Shown here: positions 57,087 through 64,000 of the stretch, piece after piece
Layout: each line of letters begins with the position of its first letter
Numbering within the stretch: position 1 is the first letter of the stretch
From: Bacteroidales bacterium
GTDB lineage: Bacteria; Bacteroidota; Bacteroidia; Bacteroidales; Paludibacteraceae
DNA: 64,000 nt
Reading direction: 5' to 3'
Assembly: GCA_015061185.1 (NCBI GenBank)
Contig: SUWZ01000004.1
Location: 1-64,000, forward strand
The notes under the pieces: model-generated
What the model was told of the DNA's origin: nothing
The model's database searches: none
Seen by the model: the letters and a program-made list of their open reading frames with translations, nothing else
Position numbers and translations under genes: made by a program

Positions 57087-57677
57087 ATGGAATTTTTGAA
57101 ATCACTAACTGATGAGGAGTTGGTTCAATTGTATGCCGAAGGAAATAACGAAGCTTTCGACGTGTTATTATTACGCCATAAAAAAAGAGTATATACCTAT
57201 ATCTACACCACTGTAAAAGATGTAGATATTGCCAATGATCTCTTTCAGGAGACATTCATAAAAGCAATTACAACAATCAAACGAGGCAGATATACAGAAA
57301 AGGGAAAATTCTCTTCTTGGATTTTGCGCATATCGCACAACCTTACCATCGATTATTTTAGAAAGGAAAAAAATGAAAACACCATCTCTAACGAAGAGTA
57401 TGGGTTGGACTTGCTAAACAATATCAAATTATACGATACCGACATGCAAGAACAGTCAGATAAAGAGGAGACACTAACCAACTTAGTTGAATTAATCGAA
57501 CTGCTACCCGATTGTCAAAAGGAGGTATTAAAAATGCGCATCTTTGAAGATATTAGTTTTAAAGACATTGCAGACAAAACTCAAGTTAGCATAAATACAG
57601 CATTGGGCAGAATGCGTTATGCTGTTATGAATATGAAACGATTGGCTAAAGAGCATAACATTTATTTAGAGTTCTGA
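57087..57677 (+). CDS. ECF-type RNA polymerase sigma factor
   Basis: 196 residues. Sigma region 2 (AFDVLLLRHKKRVYTYIYT...DIANDLFQETFIKAI and FSSWILRISHNLTIDYFRK) and region 4 (LPDCQKEVLKMRIFEDISFK, then DIADKTQVSINTALGRMRYA) are intact; regions 1.1, 1.2 and 3 are absent. No anti-sigma factor gene follows, since the next gene is convergent. Sigma factors of this form in Bacteroidetes are either FecI-like or general; there is no TonB-linked sensor here. It is transcribed from a housekeeping-type promoter. Confidence 0.93.
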   Translation: MEFLKSLTDEELVQLYAEGNNEAFDVLLLRHKKRVYTYIYTTVKDVDIANDLFQETFIKAITTIKRGRYTEKGKFSSWILRISHNLTIDYFRKEKNENTISNEEYGLDLLNNIKLYDTDMQEQSDKEETLTNLVELIELLPDCQKEVLKMRIFEDISFKDIADKTQVSINTALGRMRYAVMNMKRLAKEHNIYLEF

Positions 57678-57739
57678 AAGGGACCTCTATAAAACGGAGT
57701 CCACACAAACTTTTGCATTATAACTATCCGCAAAAGTTC

Positions 57740-57829
57740 TCTCTCAAATAAGCTCGAAATAGGATTCTATCAACCTAAGAAAAACACCCTTCAAAATCAT
57801 CTCGAACTAATTTATAGAACTTGCCTAAA
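57740..57829. repeat. dispersed MITE-like repeat, copy E
   Basis: CTCTCAAATAAGCTCGAAAT, GGATTCTATCAACCTAAG and CTCGAACTAATTTATAGAAC followed by TTGCCTA. The last word in minus orientation, TAGGCAAGTTCTATAAATTA, is the repeat core. Its first three bases are the TAG stop codon of the RluA-type gene. Confidence 0.55.
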
Positions 57830-59441
57830 AATCAGGAAGAGAGGTAAATGAAATTCTATTTCCATTTTTAGGGTGAATAAAGGAGATGGATTGAGCATGA
57901 AGGTAGAGTCGGTCTGCCGGATTCCCATAAAGCAAATCACCTTTGATAGGATGATTCAATCCCAACTTGTGCGCCGCATGCACCCGTAGCTGATGCGTGC
58001 GACCTGTATAGGGAGAAAATTCCATCCGAGTAAAATCGCACCCTCTTTCCAAGACCTTATAAGAAGTATTGGCAGGCTTCCCCGATTTAAAATCTACCAT
58101 TTGGCATGGTCTGTTATTAAAATCAGGCAATAGGGGTAGATTAATAGTACCCTCATCCTCCCCTACGATTCCATCTAAAATTGCTATATAAGTTTTTTTT
58201 ACGAGACGATTTTTAAATTGGGCTTGCAAATTTTGATGAGAAATTTTGTCTTTTGCTATCAAGATAATACCGGAAGTTGCCATATCCAAACGATGAACAA
58301 TTAAGGGTCCGGAAAGATTTTTCCAACGTTGATTTACAAAATCAAAAATAGAAAAAAGAGACTCTTTACCCGGAACAGAAAGCATACCTTGGGGCTTATC
58401 TAAGACCAAAATATAATCATCCTCAAAAATAATTTTCACCTGATGTTCTAATGAGACAGCAACACTTAAAGGGTTCTCCTCCACCTCTAAACCTTGCAAC
58501 ATAAAAGAGAGTATTGGGCCACATTTAGAGGTACATGATGGATAAAAGCAACCATGTTTACGAACAACCCCTACAGGAGACTCTCCCCACCAAAATTCAG
58601 CCATACAAACAGGCTTTAAATTATTTTTGTATGCGTATTGCAATAATTTAGGAGCCGCACACTCTCCTGCTCCACCGGGAGGAATCAAATTTCCGTAATC
58701 TCTAAAAATTTGGCAAAGATTTTTCCTCTCTCCCTTCGCATTAAACAATTCAAATTGTTCAAATATTTTTTGTTGCAAAAGAGCAGAACTTTGTTTTCGC
58801 AGATTTTGAAGTTGAGTAATTTCAGTTTCATATTCATCCAGACGAGTACGAAGTTCTGATAGTTTATTCTGCCAAATTTGTTTATCTCTCTTGAATTGAG
58901 CCTTTTGAAACTGACTCTCTTTAATTAAATGCAGCTTCTCTTCTTCAGACAAAGATTGAGACCTTTTTTCATCCCTACACTTTTTGTTATAAGCCAATTG
59001 ATTCTGACTCTCCTCCAAAAAGCGTAAAAAATCATCATTAAGCATTTGCCAGTTGTTTTTTAACGAGGAATAGTTCTTGTCTGACAAAAGATTCTCTATT
59101 TTTTCATTTAAATTCGATATACACTTCTCTTCTTGCAAGAAAAACCCGGAAGATTCCTTTAAATCATAAATAGGAGGAACAAAAAAAGAGTGATGATAAG
59201 AATCAGCTATTCTACCTGAAAATCCGGCAAGGTACCCTAACTGATTATTTTGATTTTTAACCACTAAAACTCCAAACATTTTCCCATGTTTTAGCTCATT
59301 CTTCCATTGTATTTGAGATGCAAGATAATCTTTCACCTCTTCAGCAGCCATTACTGCTAACGGGTTAGGTTTATAACAAAAGGGATAAGTAAACTTAGCT
59401 GGAAGTTCGGTTGAATTATTTGATAAAAATGAATGAAACAT
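57825..59441 (-). CDS. large RluA-family pseudouridine synthase
   Basis: 538 residues. The catalytic domain occupies about 325-538, with Asp386 in HRLDMATSG and the SPYTGRTHQLRVHAAH segment. The N-terminal ~320 residues include a domain with the sequence GVLVVKNQNNQLGYLAGFSG, a long coiled coil (about 130-220, rich in Lys, Glu and Gln) and a Cys-containing block (CAAPKLLQYAYKNNLKPVCM...CFYPSCTSKCGPIL). I recall such long forms in Vibrio and Bacteroides. Modified RNA site unknown. The TAG stop overlaps a dispersed-repeat edge. Confidence 0.9.
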   Translation of the reverse strand: MFHSFLSNNSTELPAKFTYPFCYKPNPLAVMAAEEVKDYLASQIQWKNELKHGKMFGVLVVKNQNNQLGYLAGFSGRIADSYHHSFFVPPIYDLKESSGFFLQEEKCISNLNEKIENLLSDKNYSSLKNNWQMLNDDFLRFLEESQNQLAYNKKCRDEKRSQSLSEEEKLHLIKESQFQKAQFKRDKQIWQNKLSELRTRLDEYETEITQLQNLRKQSSALLQQKIFEQFELFNAKGERKNLCQIFRDYGNLIPPGGAGECAAPKLLQYAYKNNLKPVCMAEFWWGESPVGVVRKHGCFYPSCTSKCGPILSFMLQGLEVEENPLSVAVSLEHQVKIIFEDDYILVLDKPQGMLSVPGKESLFSIFDFVNQRWKNLSGPLIVHRLDMATSGIILIAKDKISHQNLQAQFKNRLVKKTYIAILDGIVGEDEGTINLPLLPDFNNRPCQMVDFKSGKPANTSYKVLERGCDFTRMEFSPYTGRTHQLRVHAAHKLGLNHPIKGDLLYGNPADRLYLHAQSISFIHPKNGNRISFTSLPDF

Positions 59442-59467
59442 AATCCAAAAAATTTAAAGAGGATTCT

Positions 59468-59582
59468 ATAAGAAGCTGTTTAATTTTTTATTGAAAGAAA
59501 TATACTAGAAAATCTCTTTCAAATATGATCGAAATAAAATTTAATATTACAACGATAAATTTATAGAAAACACCTTAAGAAC
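59468..59582. repeat. dispersed MITE-like repeat, copy D
   Basis: TAAGAAGCTGTTTAATTTTT at the left end; CTCTTTCAAATATGATCGAA followed by ATAAAATTTAA matches the right end of copy A; GATAAATTTATAGAAAACAC then CTTAAG is the inverted core. It lies between the giant T9SS protein and the RluA-type gene, upstream of the latter. Confidence 0.6.
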
Positions 59583-59650
59583 AATATCAACAATAAGATA
59601 GATCTTAGAACTTAGATTAAACCTAAGAACTAAGATCTAAATAATCACAT

Positions 59651-62600
59651 TTACTGTCTAACCAAGGTAAAATGCCCTGTATATTGCATATCTATTTCCT
59701 CTATATCAATAACATACCAATAATCAGTAGAAGGCATACTCACCCCATTGTAAGTTCCATCCCAACCATTAGCATCTTCACCCCTAAAACGGATTAACTC
59801 CTTACCAAAACGGTCGTAAATAACTACCAAAGCATCAGGATATACATCAGCAAGAGAGCCAACCACCCAATTGTCATTCACCCCATCTCCATTCGGGGAG
59901 AAGTGTTCCGGGATAGAAATTTGAGGAGGAAGCATAACAAATTGCATAGAAGAAGTACATCCGTTAATATCCATAACATGAGCAACATGAGAAGTAAAAG
60001 ACAGCCCATACAAAACATCATCAACATTAGCTAAATCCTTATTTTCGTCGCACCAATACTCAAACGGAGGCGTACCCTTACCAGCCTCAACAACAACCTG
60101 TCTATCACGGATACCAACTGAATCAACAGAAACAATAGTCGGAATAGAAGTAACTTCCACCGTAAAGTTGTCCGAAGCTTTACACATACCCCTCTCCATA
60201 TCTACGATATAGGTAGTAGTCTCTGTAGGTTTAACTGTCAATACACCACTATTGGAGAGAAGAGAGCCATTAGCACTCCAACTATAAACAGAAGCACTAT
60301 AGTCCGTAGCATTCAAGACCGTAGATTCATTCTCACAAATAGCCTGCTTCCCTGCAATAAATCCGGAAAGAGGTTGATCAACTTTGATAGGCACTTTAAA
60401 CTGAGCCTCACTATCACAAAGTTTATTATAAGCAACAGCGGTATAATAAACAATAGATTGCGAATTAGTACCACCTGCATAAATTGGTTTCACAGTAATG
60501 CTTTCACCATCAGTAGAACCCTCAATCGTAGGATCAGCCAACCAAGAAACGGTAGTACCTAAAGGAAGAACCTTTTCCACAAAAATAGTAGCACTCTCCC
60601 CCTCGCATATCTCTTGCGCTTGCGGAACAACAACTGTAATGGCAGGAATAACCGTAACCAACTCCGAGGAAGAAAGATTCTGAGTTCCGTAAATGAAATC
60701 GACTTTATAAACAGCATTAAGATCAGGAGAAACCGTTAGATGCAACTTATCACCCACTTTTTGAAGCGATGAGGTCAAATCCTTTGTTTCACCACCAATA
60801 GAGGAAGAGACTTTAAGAGAAGGAATAACTCCCGGCTGACGGAATGCACCGGTTCCGGTGGTATCAATCACTAAAATATCAGCAGAACCAATACATAAAG
60901 TATCTTTCAACTGCGTTGTCAATTGAAGTTCAGCATCTACCCAAACAACTACGTCAAGAGAAGCTTCACAATATTCCGGATCACTCAATGTAACATGATA
61001 GTTATGATCGGCAACAACACCACTAAGAGCGTATGACTTAGCCGAAGAAACAGAAGCTCCATTCTCTAACCAATCAATGGTTTGCACACTTCCGGAAGTT
61101 GGAACCGTGATATCCAAATCAATTGTCTGACTACCATTTCGAGGGACAATAAAAGGAGATGCAAATTCCGTAACTTTTATGTATGGCTTAGCATTCAACG
61201 TATGAGCATCCCCCTTCGCCGAACAAGCGCTATTTTTCACCACAAAGTTGTACACTCCATCATCGCTATCCGAAACAGAATTAATAACAAAATCCTTTTG
61301 ATTAGCTCCCGAAATTAATTCGGCACCCTTATACCATTGTATTTCAGGAGTTTCTCGCGAAGTAAATGTCAGACCGGTTGTAAACTTTTCACCTTCGCAA
61401 ATTTCAATCGTAGTAGAACCGATAGGAGTTGCAGTTACCGGAATAGAGTGAACAATAAAATCCATATAAGTTGGACACTCATTAATAAATTCTACTCGGA
61501 AAGAGGCATCACCCTCCGGCATTGGAGTAGTGAAAACATCACCCGTTGCCACTTGAACATTATTTTTAAACCAAACATAATCCCCTTCAGTTTTGGTCAT
61601 GGTAGCGGTCATTTCCAAATCGCCTCCACAAGTATAGATTTCAGTAGCCGACTGATTAACGATAGAGAAAGGAGTAGCATTTTGAGCCTCAACAATAGAA
61701 ATTTCACCGGAAATAGGAGCACTACCCACTGTAATGGTATGAGAAGCCGACAGCTGACAAGAACCTACTGTAGCAACAACATTATAAGTAACAGTTTTTT
61801 TAGCTTCTGCCGGAAGAGGATTAGAAGTGATAGAACTACCGGTATAAGAAGAACCATCAGAAGCAGACCAAGCATAAGAAACACTTGTCGCTCCCGGATT
61901 GAGAGAAACAGCAGTAGCCGAGAGTGTAGCAACACTACCCGGACAAGCGGTAGGTTTTGCATCAATTGTAGGAGTATTCAAATCATAAATCGTCGCAACA
62001 ATAGGTTCCACAGTAGAATAACATACCAAGTTGGCAATTGGAGAATAGTATCCCCTTGCATAATAAATTGCCGAAGAAGAAACTACCGGATTAATTGCCG
62101 TTTGCGCAGCCATATCTGAGAAGAATTCTGCTGTTGTTACTATATCAGTCTTATACCCTTCGTTCAAATCAACCGTAGCACCTGCACCATCTAAATTACA
62201 AACCTGCGTTGTTGGCAGAGGCGTTAAGACCGGATTCTCATAAACAGTTACAAGAACGGAAGAAGGGAAACTCATTGCTTTTGAATCAACATCATACTGA
62301 CAAACAAAAAACTCTTGCGTTCCTGCAGATTGAGTAGAAGGAACTTTCACAGGAGTCTCTACACCGGCAGCAGGATTTGTTTTATACTCATCAGCAGACG
62401 AGAACCACAACAACTTATAATTTCCCTGAGGGTTGATTGTCAAGTCCGGAGTAGCACTTGCCAATAAATCATCGGCAAAAGATGTAGATTTAGGGTCATC
62501 TCCAACGCAATAATAAAGTGGAGTCACCTTCGGTTTAGGAGAATCACTGATTACAACCTCCACCTCTTTCATTTCGCTCACACAACCGGTTGCAACATCT

Positions 62601-64000
62601 TTTTGTGCAACATAATAGGTAAACTTCACCTCTTGTCCTACCGGCCAATTAGCATCATACATCGGAGTTGGAGCCGTCAAACCATTACCTATTGTATTTT
62701 TATTTTCATCATACCATAACAACTGACAACCTTGATTAGGCTCAGCCACTGCAGAATCTTTTTTCAACAAGTCATCAGCAAAAACACCATTATTATTTGC
62801 AGCCTCACTACGCACATAACCAACATTGAAAGAACCGGTAGGAGCCTGAACAACCGTAACCGTAACATTAAAGGAGGTAGTATCACCAATACAAACCGAA
62901 CCACTTGTCGGGATGGTATAAGTCTGACCGATACTATAAGTGGTAGTTGTAGTTTGTTGAACAGCCGTTGAAATAACCGGAACCGTATTCTGCGCGACCC
63001 CATTCACGTACCATACCGTAGCATCAGCTCCTAAATAGTTCGAAGGATAAGCCTCATTTGTATATGACAAAACAGGAGCGTTATCATCAAAGCATAGTTG
63101 GATATCCGCAGGTTTAGTAGGTTTTTGGACGGCAAAAATCTCAACAACAACCTTTTTCTTTTTACTTTCGACAGGAATAGTTGCCGCATTGTTGGTCTGA
63201 GAAACGTAGAAAGTACGCATAGTCGGAATAGAAACATCCACTGTCGGCACGGAAGTCTCCTTTTGCTGATTATTGTCGATATACCAATTCAACGTATAAT
63301 CAGTATTATTTTCCGGAATTGCCAAATCAGACAGGTTCACACTCTCACCCACACAAACCATAGTATCTCTTGTTGTAGGAAGCGGAGCATCATTAACAGT
63401 AATAGTAACACGCACCGTATCACTCTCGCAATTATCCGCATTCACCTGAGTTACCCAATAATAGAAAGTACCCTCTTGAGCAATAGAGAGAGATGGAGTT
63501 GCGGTTGCAGCAGTAGAAGTATAAACAGAACCATTGCCATACCACAACAAAGAACAACCCGCATCTGCAGTTGCAGCGGTATCGAGCGAGATAGACTTAT
63601 TTGGAGTAGCCACCAAATCAATATCCAGAGTAGTAGGCGCAACAGGACTCTGTTTCACTGCAATAACCTCTTCAGCAGGCAAACTTTCGCAATAACCGGC
63701 GGCCGAAGCCATAACAGAAAGTTTAGCGCCCATATCAGCCTGTTTGAAAACAATAGGAGAAGATGGTGTATAGGCAACACCATCCAATTTCCAGTCCAAC
63801 GTAGCATTTGCAGGAGTTGCAGAATAAGAAACAACGGTAGAATCGCAATACATATCCAAAAGCAGTTGAACCTCAGCAGTAGGATTAACATCCACTTCAT
63901 ATTTACGCTTACCCACACAACCATCCGGAGAATAACCAACGAAATAAAATGTTGTATCTGAGACCAAATCGAATGAAAAATCCAATTCTGAAGAAGTTGT
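59651..64000 (-). CDS. giant repetitive surface protein with T9SS type B (gliding-motility) C-terminus, 5' end outside window
   Basis: At least 1449 residues, frame open to the window edge, so the N-terminus and signal peptide are not seen. It is composed of many Ig-like/PKD-like beta domains. Repeats begin with motifs such as CVGESVNL, CVGDDPKS, CPGSVATL, CEGEKFTT, CEGESATI and CENESTVL at roughly 80-150 residue intervals. The final ~85 residues start FSPNGDGVNDNWVVG and contain IYDRFGKELIRF, WDGTYNGVSMPSTDYWYVI and GHFTLVRQ, the gliding-motility-associated C-terminal domain used as a type B sorting signal by type IX secretion. Probable cell-surface adhesin. Base composition appears more GC-rich than the neighbouring genes. 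Confidence 0.9.
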   Translation of the reverse strand, partial: TTSSELDFSFDLVSDTTFYFVGYSPDGCVGKRKYEVDVNPTAEVQLLLDMYCDSTVVSYSATPANATLDWKLDGVAYTPSSPIVFKQADMGAKLSVMASAAGYCESLPAEEVIAVKQSPVAPTTLDIDLVATPNKSISLDTAATADAGCSLLWYGNGSVYTSTAATATPSLSIAQEGTFYYWVTQVNADNCESDTVRVTITVNDAPLPTTRDTMVCVGESVNLSDLAIPENNTDYTLNWYIDNNQQKETSVPTVDVSIPTMRTFYVSQTNNAATIPVESKKKKVVVEIFAVQKPTKPADIQLCFDDNAPVLSYTNEAYPSNYLGADATVWYVNGVAQNTVPVISTAVQQTTTTTYSIGQTYTIPTSGSVCIGDTTSFNVTVTVVQAPTGSFNVGYVRSEAANNNGVFADDLLKKDSAVAEPNQGCQLLWYDENKNTIGNGLTAPTPMYDANWPVGQEVKFTYYVAQKDVATGCVSEMKEVEVVISDSPKPKVTPLYYCVGDDPKSTSFADDLLASATPDLTINPQGNYKLLWFSSADEYKTNPAAGVETPVKVPSTQSAGTQEFFVCQYDVDSKAMSFPSSVLVTVYENPVLTPLPTTQVCNLDGAGATVDLNEGYKTDIVTTAEFFSDMAAQTAINPVVSSSAIYYARGYYSPIANLVCYSTVEPIVATIYDLNTPTIDAKPTACPGSVATLSATAVSLNPGATSVSYAWSASDGSSYTGSSITSNPLPAEAKKTVTYNVVATVGSCQLSASHTITVGSAPISGEISIVEAQNATPFSIVNQSATEIYTCGGDLEMTATMTKTEGDYVWFKNNVQVATGDVFTTPMPEGDASFRVEFINECPTYMDFIVHSIPVTATPIGSTTIEICEGEKFTTGLTFTSRETPEIQWYKGAELISGANQKDFVINSVSDSDDGVYNFVVKNSACSAKGDAHTLNAKPYIKVTEFASPFIVPRNGSQTIDLDITVPTSGSVQTIDWLENGASVSSAKSYALSGVVADHNYHVTLSDPEYCEASLDVVVWVDAELQLTTQLKDTLCIGSADILVIDTTGTGAFRQPGVIPSLKVSSSIGGETKDLTSSLQKVGDKLHLTVSPDLNAVYKVDFIYGTQNLSSSELVTVIPAITVVVPQAQEICEGESATIFVEKVLPLGTTVSWLADPTIEGSTDGESITVKPIYAGGTNSQSIVYYTAVAYNKLCDSEAQFKVPIKVDQPLSGFIAGKQAICENESTVLNATDYSASVYSWSANGSLLSNSGVLTVKPTETTTYIVDMERGMCKASDNFTVEVTSIPTIVSVDSVGIRDRQVVVEAGKGTPPFEYWCDENKDLANVDDVLYGLSFTSHVAHVMDINGCTSSMQFVMLPPQISIPEHFSPNGDGVNDNWVVGSLADVYPDALVVIYDRFGKELIRFRGEDANGWDGTYNGVSMPSTDYWYVIDIEEIDMQYTGHFTLVRQ

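Noticed and set aside
61337..62119. 260-residue plus-strand open frame antisense to the giant surface protein (also 63098-63961)
   Set aside because: Antisense of repetitive coding DNA; the translation is rich in Arg, Ser and Asn with no recognisable fold, and the minus frame has clear domains and a C-terminal sorting signal.
1..64000. CRISPR arrays, prophage or integrative element
   Set aside because: No regularly spaced direct repeats with unique spacers, no cas, phage structural, relaxase or tyrosine integrase genes seen.

Overview
The window is a low-GC segment of a Bacteroidetes chromosome, most likely order Bacteroidales. The evidence is: type IX secretion sorting domains at the C-termini of two exported proteins; two hybrid two-component systems of the one-protein type typical of this phylum; an Mpi-like serine invertase; many promoters of the Bacteroidetes form (TTTG, about 19 nt, then TAnnTTTG); and Bacteroidetes-restricted hypothetical families. 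I cannot name the genus. About 0-54 kb is coded almost entirely on the minus strand. The right end carries a short plus-strand block (rpmE2, nadK, fmt, ECF sigma) and then two minus-strand genes.

Layout: 0-1 kb, orphan DNA invertase plus a repeat remnant. 1-4.4 kb, a three-gene sodium transport operon (small membrane protein, NhaD, DASS carrier). 4.8-10.6 kb, housekeeping genes (waaA, gltX, pth, rplY, prs). 10.8-11.2 kb, the best copy of a dispersed inverted-repeat element. 11.2-15.8 kb, a polysaccharide O-acylation operon (MBOAT plus two SGNH proteins). 16.3-19.0 kb, a secreted GH30 glycosidase. 19.05-20.3 kb, a gene-free stretch with three tandem small-RNA-like units. 20.4 kb, tRNA-Gln. 20.6-23.3 kb, a wlb-type trio for a diacetamido uronic acid nucleotide sugar. 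23.4-29.4 kb, a CusCBA-type heavy-metal efflux operon with a Cys/His-rich protein. 29.5-37.2 kb, truA, dapA, ligA, a 6S-like RNA, an RsmI-family methyltransferase, a PG_1098-like methyltransferase and purU. 37.3-45.7 kb, two tandem paralogous hybrid two-component regulators. 46-53.8 kb, thermonuclease, purA, an RsuA-type pseudouridine synthase with a disordered tail, a DUF349 protein, a DUF456 protein, an unknown gene and cyclophilin. 54.3-59.4 kb, rpmE2, nadK, fmt, ECF sigma and a large RluA-type synthase. 59.65-64 kb, a giant repetitive adhesin-like protein with a gliding/T9SS type B C-terminus, whose 5' end lies outside the window.

Cell-envelope work dominates the accessory content: Kdo transfer, an LPS or exopolysaccharide sugar, O-acylation, T9SS cargo and metal efflux. 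The least explained material is non-coding: the tandem small-RNA array, a dispersed MITE-like repeat whose edges coincide with two stop codons, and apparently leaderless or very short-leader promoters in front of several genes. Everything here was read by eye. No search or folding program was run.
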